Part shown: piece after piece, positions 45,535 to 58,409 of the stretch | Numbering within the stretch: position 1 is the stretch's first letter | Layout of the letters: every line of letters starts with the position of its first letter | NCBI RefSeq assembly: GCF_028583425.1 | Contig: NC_072797.1 | Location: forward strand, 24,214,001-24,278,000 | DNA length: 64,000 nt | Direction of reading: 5' to 3' | Origin: Eublepharis macularius | Taxonomy: Eukaryota > Chordata > Lepidosauria > Squamata > Eublepharidae | Notes under the pieces: model-generated | Databases searched by the model: none | Told to the model about the DNA's origin: nothing | What the model saw: only the letters and a program-made list of their open reading frames with translations | Position numbers and translations under genes: made by a program

Positions 45535-46097
45535 CTGAAAAATATAAGAGAGAAAACTACTTAGCAATCAAGTGGACAGTAAAGATTGTTAGCTACCCCT
45601 GACAAAGCTGCAGGCCAAAATCCTTGCAAGTATTTTGAATTAAAAGTCACAACATTATATAGCTGCTTGTAAGATTCCATCAAACTTCCATAAAGTAGCT
45701 GATTACTCTTTACGTAGCTTGTCAGAAATAGAAGCAATGAATTTGGAATTACTAGGTTCATTCTTGTAGTCCATGTGCTGAAAAGTATTCTGGCAGGCAT
45801 TACCCTTCAGCATTTTTGCTCTGAAGAAATCTCTTCCCACTGTATCACCCTTTTAAAACTCCAGTTCTCCATCTTTTTATAGATGTTTGACAGAAATTCC
45901 TTAGGGGGGTATGTAGCAAGTGACTGTGAAAGCTGCACCGGTTAAATTCCTGCCGTCCAGGGTTAAGTCTGGCTGAAAGACTATGGCAAAGTGTGGCTGC
46001 ATGCAGTCTAACTTCTAACCAAGTGAATGTACATATTTTCTATATAATTTCCATGAGTTTCAGGGTTTGGGTAAATTGGTAAGTGCTGTATCTCTTG

Positions 46098-46312
46098 ACC
46101 TGCTGGAGAGTGCCCTCAAGTCATAGCTGACTTATGGTGATCCCTGGTGGAGTTTTCTTGGCAAGAGACTAACAGAGGTGGTTTGCCATTGCCTGCCTCT
46201 GCAACCCTGGTCTTCCTTGGAGGCCTCCCATCCAATTACTAACCAAGGCTGACCCTGCTTAGCTTCTGAGATCTGATGAGATCAGGCATGCCTGGACTAT
46301 CCAGATCAGGGC
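46098..46312 (-). repeat. 5S rRNA-derived SINE with Bov-B-like tail, copy 2
   Basis: TGCCCTCAAGTCATAGCTGA and CTTATGGTGATCCCTGGTGG (tail reversed), GGTTTGCCATTGCCTGCCTC, then the 5S part CCCATCCAATTACTAACCAA and CTGACCCTGCTTAGCTTCTG. Collinear with the copy at 4990. Confidence 0.82.
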
Positions 46313-49242
46313 TATCTCTTGACCTAAACAAAGTTATTTTGATGCTAGCAGCATTCCACTTCTAACAGTGGCACTGCTGTAGTACTTTGACAGGTATGTG
46401 AATTTATTTTTATTGCAGTAATATTTTACATTTATTTCAATTACCTGCCCCTAACTCATAGGTTCAGAGTAACTGATGGAACTGGAATCTCTTTTAATCT
46501 CCCACTGTGGGCTTCATGGAGAGAACAGGATGCGGATCCTTGAGATTTCTCTGCAGTAAGCAATAAGGGGAGACTTTTTATCTCAAAGTACAATAGTGTA
46601 AAAGCTGGAAAAAAGGAGGGGGCATCACTATAGCTACCATATTAAAATGGTTCATGTTGCAGGCAGACTTGTGAAGGGCTGCCTCTGTCTGCTAAGACCC
46701 CTCTAGCTTTTAAGGGAGACGCTATACTTTATCTTGCACATTCGTGATCACATTTCCCAATATGTTTTTTTTAACTGCAATGATCAGGCACAAAGAAGAG
46801 AGGATCTGGATGGGGGAATGTGATGCTGTGGAAGAAGGGGGAAGGATAACTCTTCCTCTCTGCTCTTTTCATGTTCGGAATGATCCCTCCCTGGAGCTGT
46901 AATTAGACTTGGGAGGAAGCCTGTCTTGCCTTTGCCTTTCTTTCTCCCTAACTGTGTTAATTGCAGCCTCAAACCCCAATTATCATTGGGAAAACAGTCC
47001 TCTGTGCCTTTTTACTGTGGCTCTGATTCAAATATCCCGACTGCCTTTTGGGGTCCAAAAACACCTTGGGAAATTATCATAGATCTCCAACAGAGTATGT
47101 GGTTTGGTGCTCAGATGTAGATGCAAAATTATGGCACTTTGTAAGTTTATCAGGCTACCACACTCTATATATTCCATGTGGCTTGTTCAGGCAATTCTAT
47201 TCTCTCAAGCCTCTAGTGGCCAATTCTCCAAATTTACTGTGTTCCACCTGCATCTCGGAACTCTGAGCTATTGTGTAATACATGGCTGTGATATTCTGGG
47301 ACAGAGCCTCTGATTCTTGCCTTGTATTTTGGAGCTTTACCACTTCACTGTGTATCACTCTGGGCATCTCATATGGGAAATGCCACTTTTAAGTTTTAAT
47401 GAATTACTGGGATACATGAGTCTGGTAAGATGTTCAACTCAGCCACTGGACCAAGCAGAACTCTTTTACACAAGAGAAGATTGTCATCTACAAAGAGTAA
47501 GGCCTTTACAGATCTTAACTAGATTTGTAGACCTTGAAGATATCCATTTTGAACACATCCCTGCTAGCCTTTGATCAAGGTCAACAAACATGCCTTTTTA
47601 GGAAAATGTTAGGGAATGATAAGGGTTTCGTGTTGTCAGAATCTGCAGATTTTACTTTGAAATGTGTATCCTTCTTTAAAGAATTTCTTAGATATTGTAA
47701 GGCATATCAAAGTTGAGGACAGAAAGGATATACAAGGTACATATCTTTTAATTAATTCAATTAAGTGAACAAAATCTCTTAAAACACCTCGGCAACATCT
47801 CCCACCAAAACCATGAGCACAGCAGCATGAATGTAAATGTGTAGATCTCCCGGCACAATTGGGCAGCTTTCTAATTGCTGAGCGTCTTCTGTGATTGAGC
47901 ATGATGAATAGTTCCTGGATTGCTTATTTAAACATTCAATTTAGATGCTCACATTGTGTTCATAACAGGATTCACAAAGCAGCTTAAAACACACTATAAT
48001 ATCAAGATAGAAGTGTCTTATAACACAGTATATAATTATGCTATCACCTCTCCCATTTCACTGCTCCAGATGCTGGTAAAGCACCACTATGTTTGTATAC
48101 CACTCACTACGCCATAACAATAGGGTGGGTGAATGAAAGCCAAACCTCACAGACGATCATGATTAGTACAGGGGAAAGTGGTGCTTGGCTCCCCCACGTG
48201 CAGTTTCTGGAGGATTTGGTGTGCAGAAAATGCATTTGGGGCTGCATAGGAGGAAAAATTATGCTGGGTGAAGAAAGGGCATTGCCTCCTTTTGCAGAGG
48301 GAGAAAACTGCATCTGGCCCATCCTGCAGGACTGGTGTAGGAAAGGGAAGGAACTTCAGAGAAGTCTCTAGCTTCTCTTCTACAAAGAGGCTGTATATTT
48401 AACCCTTATGACCAGACTACTGGCCACCTTGGAAAAACTGAGCTGTCCTGGATGCCTAGTATTTTGGAGCAAGAAGGAAGACCTGACAGCCAGACCTGTC
48501 CTGCAATCTGCTTTGAGTGCATACTGGAGAGAAAATAGCATATAAATACTTGAATAAATAAAATCAGTTATGGTCTCTGATCAACACTGGATAATGGCCA
48601 GAGGAAGTACCAGTATCCGGTTTGGTGGACCAAGTAGTTGCAGAAGCTGCTGCATTATGTTACAGCCAAATACCTTGGTGCAGAATTCCATGAAATGATT
48701 GCTCATATCACAGGAGGCATTAATCCACATGGTGTAGTAGTTTACAGTTGAAGAACTCTTTTGTCATGGAACCATGCATTCATTTAACTGCCCTGTAGTT
48801 AGAGAATCCAAAAACCTAGAAGTCTGCATGAAATTGTCCTTATTCTCATCACCAAATGAGATAATGTCTCCTGAGAAAAGTCTGTCAAGCTCATGAACCT
48901 CTCAGAAGACATCAAGCCAGTGGAGAAGCCAACAATGAGCCTCAGACACTATAATTGCAGATATTTACCAGCTTGTAAAGGGTCACAGCAGGTCTCTTCA
49001 ATGCAGAGATGACCCACTTGGGCAATGAAACCTTGCCCTCATAATGTGTCCAAAGGTGGTCTGGACATAAAGAAAGGGTTTCTGAATTGACTGCTATTCC
49101 GCTATACCAAGATCATGACTGTTAACCAGAGAGCCTCAAATCCCTTCTGTACACACCACCTTGTGCGTAAAGTTACCTCCTTTAGGTTGTTGCTTGGGCA
49201 TTGCAAGCAACAAGGTCCATGAAGGTGTTGTCTGGAAACTTG

Positions 49243-49425
49243 GGCCAAATCCACACTTACCCGGCACAGCGCTAAGCAGGCGGAGTGAGAGCGTCTTTCT
49301 GGCACGTTTTATGACGTCATCGCACCATGAGAGCAGCATCATGGTGCGATGATGTCATAAATCGCGCCAGAAAGACGCTCTCACTCCGCCTGCTTAGCGC
49401 TGTGCCAGTAAGTGTGGATTCGGCC
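49243..49425. mobile_element. Near-perfect 183-bp palindromic MITE
   Basis: The left arm (49243 on) and right arm (to 49425) are reverse complements over about 85 bp each with few mismatches: GGCCAAATCCACACTTAC against GTAAGTGTGGATTCGGCC, and GCGCTAAGCAGGCGGAGTGA against its complement. The centre is about 10 bp. TTG lies on both sides (49240-49242, 49426-49428) as a possible 3-bp duplication. Superfamily not assigned. Confidence 0.75.
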
Positions 49426-51109
49426 TTGGACATCAGACCACTGAGTTGTGATGTGTGCTTTGCCAGATCATCAACTATTTCCTCTTGGAAGATTTGTTCA
49501 GTAGACCTGCATCTTTGTTGGCTGACCATCAAACAGTTCATTCTCCAGTCTGCACCTCACTAACTTTCAGTATTATGAAGGCAAGATCATAGATGGCACA
49601 GTATCCTGAAGAAAAACTCAAAGCTCAGAATCCTCCATTTCAGATTTGATTTTTGAACAATGGCTTGTGGACAATGTGTGCACTGTGGAACATAGTTCCC
49701 AAGTAACAGAAGATATTATAGCAATTGGCCAGCACAACAGACAAAGGGCTCATATAGACTTGCACATGGGAGCAACTATGCCTCTAGTGTGATCGAGGAG
49801 TAACTGCAGACTCTCTGAAACCAAGCACCTTCCATTACCGTATGTGACTCTTGCCTTGAGCTGCAAGGCCATTTAAGCCCCTTCAAAGATGCTGGAAGAA
49901 GAGCGAGCCTCTGATGATACAGATGTTCCAAGGACACCCTCAATTTGTATGTATTTGGGGGGGGGATTTGTATTTGGATACAAAACTACAAATAACCCAA
50001 AACTCAGGCAGGCTAATGCTGAAATCCCAGGATGAGAGTAGAGCTCACATGTAAAGAAATCTCTCTAGGAGTTTTTCTGAAGGGAGTGCAGATTTCTCCC
50101 ATGAAGAACAGGGCTTCATAATAGTTTTGCCTCTGGCGTACAGTCACTTTCCAAGCATCAAACTCTTCCCATTCCAAACACAACACAATGTTGCCTCAGA
50201 CCCGAGTTTCAGAGAAGAGCAATTCTTGGCTACTCCAAAGAGGCTACAAAGCAACAAGCTTGCTTTGGAAAGAGAAGGTTTCTGGAGTGGGGGGGGGGGA
50301 GGTAACAATACACACAAAACCTTAATTTTGCTAATTTATGAAAACGTGGTTTACGAACTTCCACAGGATAGGAGAACGGGCTCTAATTGTCTCAGACGTT
50401 TCCTCACTGCAAAATCTCATTGTCTGCAGTATCATTCTTTGGCTCTACCCATTCCTTGAACTGTCCTGCCTCTCTCCTATGCACTCCAAGCAACACAGAA
50501 TGTCTTCGTAGTGTCTTTTGGAGATCAAGGGCACAGACATGTCTCCACAACACAATGCTGCAATAAGGAAGCTTAGTTTTCAATGTGCCACAAGCTTTTT
50601 TTCTACAAACACCCAGGAAACAGGTGTCTGGTGATTTGTGTTTGTTTGTTCATACAGTAACACTCCTTGTATGCCAATGGCTGGCTGTCAGTGATTACCT
50701 CTAGAACCACCCTCCTCTTTTCTCATATGAAAATGACATATGATAATAAGGATTGATCCTAGGACCTTCTGCATGCATACATGTTCTCTGCACGGTCCCC
50801 AAATACTCTTTATTTTTATCCTGGGCAACACAACGCAGTTGATTTACTGGCTTTTGAGACCCTGAGGCCCAGCTTCCTTACTTCCATTCAAGCCAACTGT
50901 AAAGGACTCGGGGCTTGTAGATTTCCAATAATACCTTGTCTCCCCGCCTGTGACCCACCTTGAACAAATATTGTGATCACTACAAAGAGGGAAGAGGTAG
51001 GCCAGAACTGTGGCAGCAGTGCCTAAGGCAACATCCTTGCCTGCCTAACATCATGATAAGGCAACTGTGATGGAGGAATAAATACACTATCTGCTTTAAA
51101 AGAGAAAAA

Positions 51110-51370
51110 AACTAACATGACACCTTCAGTATTCACTACTACACTAGCTGAGAAAGAACAGCAATGATGAGAGAATTTCTGGGATACTGCACTCTGGTCA
51201 GCAGGCAGAAAGATTCTGTGTGTTTGAATAATCCCAAAGGAATTTCACAATTATATCCTTGCACGCTGAAAATAAGCATGTCATAGAGGAATTTGTGGAA
51301 TTTCATTTATATCTAGTTTTGTTTCAACCAAGAGGAGTATTCCTTCCTAAATTCCCATTTCCCCTTACTG
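51110..51370 (+). repeat. Block shared with 34490-34780
   Basis: GACACCTTCAGTATTCACTA, GAATTTCTGGGATACTGCAC TCTG, TGTTTGAATAATCCC, ATGTCATAGAGGAA and ATCTAGTTTTGTTTCAACCA run in the same order and orientation as the block at 34490. In a LIFR intron. Confidence 0.55.
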
Positions 51371-51447
51371 TCAATACAGTACAACACAAGCAGTGTTGTA
51401 CAGTACACAAGCAGAATCAGAGTAAAGATTTCCACAAAAGGACTCAG

Positions 51448-51679
51448 AGCGGAATCACAAGTGACAAAAGGCACAGATTGGACACTTGTCTGCTTCCCTC
51501 AAGTTTTGATGGGAAATGTAGGCATCCTAGTCTCGCAGCTTGGCTCTCTGACTGCTGTCCAATGGACTTTTCAACTGTCACTTGTCCAACATTCCGCCAA
51601 GCTGCCTACATTTCCCATCAAAACTTGAGGGAAGCTGACAAGTGTCCAATCTGTGCCTTTTGTCACTTGTGGTCCTGCT
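51448..51679. mobile_element. Palindromic MITE, GCTTCCCTCAAGTTTTGATG family, copy 2
   Basis: 232 bp, collinear with the copy at 33208 but in opposite orientation of the asymmetric core. Ends AGCGGAATCACAAGTGAC and GTCACTTGTGGTCCTGCT; CTCAG on each side (51443-51447, 51680-51684) is a candidate 5-bp target duplication. It lies in a LIFR intron. Confidence 0.75.
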
Positions 51680-52422
51680 CTCAGTGTGACTTCAGGCTGA
51701 ACCACGATTACCTAGTGATGTCCATGGCAGAACAGTAATTAGAACCTAAGTCTCCCAGGCTTAAAGCCAACCATCAAACCAACACACTACACAGCTCCTC
51801 CCATGCCCCCCCCCCCCGAAGACCTCTTGGGTCCATTCTTTCCCTCTCTCCTGGGACTTCTGCAGCAGTGAACTATTTTCTTGGTTCTTCAGCAATGCCA
51901 ACTGTTTCCAAAAGGCACTGTCTTTTCTTCCCAATAGATCTACACTTGTTTTTGACAAGAACTCAAGTTCTTCCCTCATCAGCAACTCTAACCCTCTGTG
52001 TCCCCCCATTTGCCCTTTAGATTGTTGAATCATTTGAATCACAGACTTTTTGTAAGTTTGCAAGTAGTGAGACTGTGCTGGACCAACTTTAGGCAGTTTC
52101 TCAGGCAACTCTACGATTTCCTTGTGCTAAATTCATTTCCCATGCTTTGTACCTTTACTGTTCCAATTGTTCTATTCAACGTATTCATAGTGTCTGAGTA
52201 GTCTCTCTTTTTAAAAGTCTCTTAGGATGGTTAAGGCAGGTGTAATGATCTGCATGTTTTAAATAAAACCTGGAAGGGCTGTACACACATTTGCAGGACT
52301 GCTAAGAGATAATCCCTCTTGGAATCAGAGAACTTTGAATGGCAGGTAGTCAGAAGAAGGCCTCTGACTGGGTAGCCTAAACAGAGAGGGGGGTCTTGGT
52401 TCAGTCCTAGCACGCACGCACG

Positions 52423-52423
<1 letters not shown>

Positions 52424-52482
<59 letters not shown>
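52424..52482. repeat. (GA)n microsatellite
   Basis: About 29 uninterrupted GA repeats after a short (CACG)n run, in the LIFR intron. Confidence 0.95.
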
Positions 52483-52484
<2 letters not shown>

Positions 52485-54286
52485 CAGTGTGAAGGAGCTG
52501 AGAGAGAGAGAGTACTCACAAAGAGCAGTTTCAACACCGGCAGGAGAACTGGGGGAAATTGACAAGGAAGTTTGAGAAGTATGAGCAGACTCTCATTTGG
52601 GCCAAAGAAAAGGGGATAGATCTTCTAAGGAGAGGTGATTTTCCCTACCCAGTCAAACAGGGAGGTGGTTCTGGAGTGTGAAGAGATCCCTGGTTGGGTG
52701 TGGTTGGAAACTGCCTGTGGAGACCTTCAGTTAAGATCTGAAAGAAAGCACTGGTGTTTGGAGAGAGAGGACTGGGGTACTAGAAAGTTGATACCACCAT
52801 TCTTAACTCCAGAAGAGAAAGAGAACACTAAAAGAAAGTATACTAAAATGTTCAGGGGTAAACAAAGGGACCAAAGCCTCAAAACATAAGCCTTAAGTAA
52901 CAGGGGAGAGTGTAACAACTGAAGTCTGTGTGTGTTCTGAATTTTACGTTAGAAATTTTCAACCCCTGACTTCACCTGACTTTCCCCCTCTAATGTAAAT
53001 AAACCAATTAGTTGTTTTTGGAAGTTTAAAAATGACTCTGGTGACATTTCTTTGGTTTAAGGAAGAGGGAACATCATAGCAGGTTACTGAACACATTAAG
53101 TAAATAAATCCCCCCCCCGAACTTTTTGATAGGAGGGAGAATAAACAGGTGCTGGACAATCCTGTTGACTGCTGCAGCAGAGACATCATCTTCTGGCACA
53201 TGATGAGCAATTGTGGTGAGCAGAGTTTACCAGAGTATGTTGCTTGTGGTGAGCAGAGTTTGCCTCTGGTACTACGTTGCTGAGGTCAAGATAGGCTATA
53301 ATGGAGTGGTTGTGGCAGTTGCAGGAACCATCCTGTTGAGGGAAAAGGTAGCCAAGAGCAGTCACCATTGCAGAGCAGGTAGGAAGCACGGCAAACAGAG
53401 GAGGGATCCACTGAAGACACTTGTTGAGCTTTATAGTGCCACTTCTGATGGTGTGCCCCGAAGGACATGGTCCTTCCTGTCAGAGAGTCACTGACAACCT
53501 GTGTTAGGAGGACCCATTTTTCCTTTCTATGCTTGACTAGATATCAGTCATAGACACCGCTTCAAGCTTTTTTTTAAAAAAAAAACAACACAGGTTTTGT
53601 ATCTTCTTACTGTTGTGTGTTTTGTATCTTCTTACTGCATTGAAAGTGCTTCTTCCCCATTGATTTCAGGATGGCAGGTATACACAGCCTCATTGCTGGG
53701 CTGCAGCACCTTGTGAATACAGCAGCTCACATATAAATCTGATCAAAGTTTGGCTCTGCTAAGGAAGCAAGTCGTGTACCGTAGCTATGTTGTGCCAATG
53801 ACAAGCCAAGCAACTGAAAGGTCATAAAAAGTGGGAATGACTGCAAGAACCTCCTAGTGCTTAGAGAGATGCAAAAATCCTGTTGGGCGCTGTGAAATTT
53901 ACCTATGAGCGTTCTGATCTGCAATTTCACAGCAATGGAGGGGCTGTGTATAGCCTGCTTGATCATTTCTGCACCTAACTAGTAGCAGATATGAGAGTTG
54001 CCACTTCAGAGATCATTGCGTTGGCCCCACTTCCCCACCACCCTCACATACCCACAGATCACACTCCTAGAACAGGCATAATAGTGCCTGTCGGAGGGGA
54101 CAGGGAGGAAGAGTTCCTACTGCAGAGGCTCTGAACTGTTTTGCATTTGTAACGCTGCTTTTACGTAGTTACGGATGGGATGCTGGCACATTCAATAAAT
54201 GCACAGGATTAAAAATTAGTTCCTTGCTCATGTGGCTTTTAAATTTTTTCCTTAGGAGACGCTTGAATCCACGAGTAATGCTTTGT

Positions 54287-54525
54287 GAGAGCCACTGTAG
54301 TGTAGAGGCAAGAGTGTTGGTCAAGGAACATGGAGACCCAGGTTCAAATTCCCACTCTGCCACAGATATTTGCTGGGTGACTTTGGGCCAGTCACACACT
54401 TAGCCTAACCTACTAGACAGGGTTGGCTGTGAGGGTAATATGGAAGAGAGGAGAATGGTGTAGCTGTTTTACGTCTCCCTTAGGGAGAAAGATGGGGTAT
54501 AAACAAAGTAAATAAATAAATGTGA
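54287..54525 (+). repeat. tRNA-derived SINE, AAATAAATAAAT tail
   Basis: GCCACTGTAGTGTAGAGGCA (A box), CCAGGTTCAAATTCCCACTC (B box), TTTGGGCCAGTCACACAC, then GGGGTATAAACAAAGTAAAT and the AAAT repeat tail. It lies in the LIFR intron between the transmembrane exon and the exon at 55150. Confidence 0.75.
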
Positions 54526-55149
54526 GCTATTACTAGCAGAGAGGAGGGAGGGACACAAGGAAGTGCAGGTGGTGGCCAGACATTGCTAGAACAGCTAGAC
54601 TTTTGGGTTGCTCTACGCAGCCGTCACTGTGGCTAAACAGCCACAAGAGGCAGCAGTACTCAACAAACTAGTCTGTGAATTCATATGTTATCTCAAGCCA
54701 CGAGATGTTATCTCAAGTTAATACAAACTAAAGTATATAAAAACCAGCTATAAACCATAGTTTGAAATCCCAGACCAGCCCTGACCAAACTAGTCTCAGT
54801 TGTTGAAGCGTGTCACTCTGGAATGCTGCTGCTCATTGGGGCTGGACCATCATAACTCACAGGTTTTATCAAAGAGCTTACAAGTTGCAAGTCTATTGTA
54901 GTGTCTGAATACAGCAATTGTCAGTTTTAGATTGGAATGTTGTGGAGGAAGTACTGAATCGTATACTTTCACAATCCAGCAAAATTCAATAATATGATTG
55001 ACTTATTTTGATCATTGTTGGAAGATTTTTTTTTCCAGGAAGTAATAGGATGTTTGCTATTTGAGTGCTGTATCCCATACTATCATTCCACTGCTACCTG
55101 GGTGACAGCAACCCCCGACCTCAAGCAAAAAACTCACAATGCCACTTAC

Positions 55150-55296
55150 AATTTTCCTTCGTGACCACATACAAGCTGCGTCCAGGTCCAATTCCTCCAG
55201 CAGTGTAGGCACTTAAATTCAGGTGGTAGCTGGTTTTTCCTTGAAGATTTGATATTTTGAGTTTTGTTTGTTTAGGTTCCGAAATGTTAAACAACT
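55150..55296 (-). CDS. LIFR: LIFR coding exon: last fibronectin-III domain, second half
   Basis: A 147-nt exon on the - strand, acceptor AAATCCAG| and donor AAATT|GTAAGT. It reads LFNISEPKQTKLKISNLQGK, then TSYHLNLSAYTAGGIGPGRS and LYVVTKEN. L..L.....Y...V.AYT.GG.GP is the classical F-G strand region of a fibronectin type III domain, and YVVTKENS lies just outside the membrane in LIFR. The intron between it and the transmembrane exon is about 9.6 kb and rich in repeats. Confidence 0.95.
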
Positions 55297-55874
55297 CTGG
55301 ATTTAAAAGAAAAAGAGAAGAAGAACAATTAAGAATCTGTCACATTTTCAAGCTTCTCCATCATCATCCCCCACTGCATCTCAGAAGAGAGCTTTCGTTA
55401 AAAAAAAAAAGGCATTGTATGAGAAACAGAGATAATGTGCAGTGGGTTAAAAGCACTGGATGAGCATCATACATCTGGCAAAGATGACTCACCTACTGCA
55501 GCTGAGGCTCATAGGTTTGGCACCACATAAGTTATCAGGCTTGGATCCAGCCAAACATTTCCAGGGGAGGAAAGGGTTCTGCCTGCAGAACGTGACCCAC
55601 TTGCCTTCCATTCCTGCTGCAGCCAAGACACCACCTTTGGGGAGCGGGTGGCATTTGAGGCTGCAGCAAAAGGAGGCGGGTGAGAAAGTCACACTCCACC
55701 TCTGGAAGGGCTCAGTCTGGATCCGAACCATCATCTGGATTACTGAAAAGCATCGTGCAGATTTCTGTCTTTATTTGGACTGTCAACTCTACCCAGTGCA
55801 GCTGTTGTGTTTGAAGCAGGATTTTGCACAAAGCATACTTCACAAGTAATCGGCAGCCACGAGGGGTCATTTAC

Positions 55875-56042
55875 CTGTTTCAAACCCCTTGGACTTTATT
55901 TTGCCTTCCTCCCCTTTGGCAAACTGAAGAAAATAACCTCTTAAAAAGCCACGACGCTCACTGACAGGAAGCATCTCCCAAGTTATCAAGATGGAATCTG
56001 AAGTGGTATGTTCCACAAGCACCTTGGGAGCAATTCTTGGAC
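55875..56042 (-). CDS. LIFR: LIFR coding exon: last fibronectin-III domain, first half
   Basis: A 168-nt exon on the - strand, acceptor CTACCCAG| and donor AACAG|GTAAAT. It reads PRIAPKVLVEHTTSDSILIT, then WEMLPVSERRGFLRGYFLQF and AKGEEGKIKSKGFET. ILITWE..P..E.RGFLRGY is the B-C strand core of a fibronectin III domain and matches mammalian LIFR closely in pattern. Confidence 0.95.
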
Positions 56043-57217
56043 CTGGGTAGAAGGCAAAAGGAGGGGAGAGATTATGTTTTGATAATACAAATTACACACA
56101 AACGCTGCAACTGAGCATTTTAGGTTATCTAGCCTAAAAGGCAGGCAGACATTATTCAGGAAGGGTCTTCCAGTGGCCCACTTTCAACTGCAGAGCGCAC
56201 AGAAAAGTAATAAATGAAACTGGACTACAGTCCAGGAATAGTTCCAGGTAGTCTCTGTATACATGTGCAAGTGGGTGAGTCTTGGGGGGGGGGGGCAACA
56301 TGCTCCTATCCGCTGCTCATTGTTTCAAGTTATTCCTCAATCGCACTGACTTGTATTGGGCTCCATACTTCACAGGAGAGGGACTAGGCAGTAGGTTAAG
56401 ATAGCACACAAACACCTTACAAAGCAGCAGTGAGAGCTCCTAGTGACCCAAGAACTCTTCGCCTCACTTTCAGCTTACTTCCACAAATGATCATGCACTT
56501 GAGGATCAAGAAATGATGGGGGAAAGCTGTCATTGAGACACCTTTCCAAGACCAGAGGACATCTTTAATCCCAAACTGTAATATGGGAATGACTTCATTT
56601 TTTATATCAATGTATTATTTTACCTGAACTATTTTCTATTTAGACGTGTCCTCGTTATGGATATAAAAAAAGCCAAGCTGGAGAAGTCCTACAGCACTGT
56701 AGGACCAGTCAGATGGTTGTGGGAAACCCACAAATAAGAACTTTTCCTGCTATTGCCCCCTCTCTGGCAACTGTTGATCAGAGGTATTCCACTTAAGCAA
56801 CATGAATAAGTGCCACTGATCGGTTGGTCTGATATAAATTTCTAGTATCTTTCTAAAGCTGATCCTGTTCTTTTTTCTTTCCTCTTTTCTCGATCTGTCT
56901 GGGTCGTTTCAGACCCTTGTGTGGATACAATTGCACACCTGAAGATACACCTGCTCTTCTTTTGAGTCTCTCTCTCTCTCTCTCAAAAAAGGTTGTACCC
57001 CTGCTGGTGCCACTCACCTTAAATTCACAGCTGGACCCAGCAATTGAAAACCAACTATTTCAGAATAACCCAATTGTTACACACATCCTTATGAAGTTCA
57101 AGGGGAACATACTTCAAAAGAAATCAGTAATTACTTATTTGATTTTCCAGAATTAGTTCAATACACCCCAATCAAATTCACATATCTATCTTTTAATCAG
57201 TAAGTAAGTGTACTTAC
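56043..57217. other. LIFR intron
   Basis: No recognised feature other than short (CT)n near 56966-56985 and poly-G near 56284. Confidence 0.5.
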
Positions 57218-57319
57218 TTAATTCTTCCGTGTAACCATTTACATATTTCATTAGCTGATATCCGTTGTCTTTGCAGCCGAGAACAGAAAAAGTGTATCTC
57301 ACTCCTGGCTGGAAATGAG
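57218..57319 (-). CDS. LIFR: LIFR coding exon: fibronectin-III domain, strand F-G
   Basis: A 102-nt exon on the - strand, acceptor CTCATAG| and donor TTAA|GTAAGT. It reads HFQPGVRYTFSVLGCKDNGY then QLMKYVNGYTEEL. FxPGVRY.F.V.GC...GYQL is the end of the penultimate fibronectin III domain of LIFR, followed by the linker YTEELSP that runs into the next exon. Confidence 0.94.
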
Positions 57320-57539
57320 CTATGAGACAGGAATATCATTTTAAAAATATTTCTTCTGTAGCACTTTGATCATAACATATAAATACATGGTTTCACACAA
57401 GAAGCAATCATTCGGTGATACATCAGAACCAGGTAAGGTAAGTTTTTGTATGAGTGGTTTTTTCCCCCACTGACCCTTTGAATAGAAGTTCTGTAACTCA
57501 ATATTTTGACCCTTGAAAATGAGGAGATGTTTCCTTCGC

Positions 57540-57693
57540 TGCTTTCACACTTGTTGAATTGTGCGTTTTTGGTGCACTTTAGCAGTCGTTTGCAGGTGGA
57601 TCTTCCTTTTCACATGGGAAAATCCTCTTGTAAACAACTATTAAAGTGCATTGAAAGTGTATTATCCAATATGTGTGAAAGCCACCTTTCACA
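57540..57693. mobile_element. Palindromic MITE, CACTTTCAATGCACTTTA family, copy 2
   Basis: Ends TGCTTTCACACTTGTTGAAT and ATCCAATATGTGTGAAAGCCA are inverted repeats. The interior shares TTAAAGTGCATTGAAAGTG and TTATCCAA with the copy at 40433. It lies in a LIFR intron about 220 bp upstream (on the - strand) of the exon at 57218-57319. Confidence 0.55.
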
Positions 57694-58409
57694 GCTAAAT
57701 ATTGCTATAATCTCCCTAAACTAGGAAATACAATAATTAATTGCTATAATTAATCTCCCTAAGCTAGGAAATACAATGCCGCAGCTCCCCCATGGCATGA
57801 AAGATCCTAACTGTACTCAGTTACACTCCTGCGTGTGCTTAACTTTTCAGGTAGACTGGAAAGGCTGTGATTATGATACAATAGCAATTTGCAAAATGAT
57901 GGCAGATGTCTGTTAATCAGCAAGACATATCAGGAGGAAAGGAAAGAAAGTTTAGCTACTCGAGGCCATGCCATTTCATCTTAGGCTCAGCCATCCAATA
58001 GAAAGAGGAGGATTGTGGCTGCTGGACATTCAGCTCAAGAGACCAAAAAGGTCCATAAAAACAAGATATTTCCCACGCTAGCTCTGTTCCTTAACTCCTC
58101 CCCAAACAAAACAAAGCACAGATGGATGGGCACGCAGCCCATGCAAGTTGGCTACAATTAAGCTCACAACTGCTAGCACCGTGAAGGGACACAAAACAGA
58201 AAATTTGGCAAAATCCAGGAGAAACTCTCAGCACAGTGCTATCAATGAAAACAAAAATCAATTCAGAAATACAATGCAGCTTTGAGGAGCACTGGAAAAC
58301 TACCTTATTGATCAGATGTTGAACCATTAGCTCAGAATGGCCCATCAACTCCAGCAGTTCTCCAAGGTCTCAAGCAGCCATCTTCCCCTACATTAAATTG
58401 TTAGCTGGA

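Larger units (their letters stand above)
45535..55149. other. Large LIFR intron (membrane exon to last fibronectin exon)
   Basis: Apart from the listed SINEs, MITEs, palindrome, GA repeat and shared block, I see no gene. 46320-48500, 48570-49240 and 49430-51100 show no recognised repeat. 53213-53280 has a small direct duplication (TGTGGTGAGCAGAGTTT twice). Confidence 0.5.

Noticed and set aside
52520-53075. Possible solo LTR after the GA repeat (AATAAACCAATTAG and CTCTGGTGACATTTCTTTGG near the end)
   Set aside because: The 3' part looks LTR-like, but I found no matching TG...CA boundary pair or target duplication, so I did not list it as a feature.
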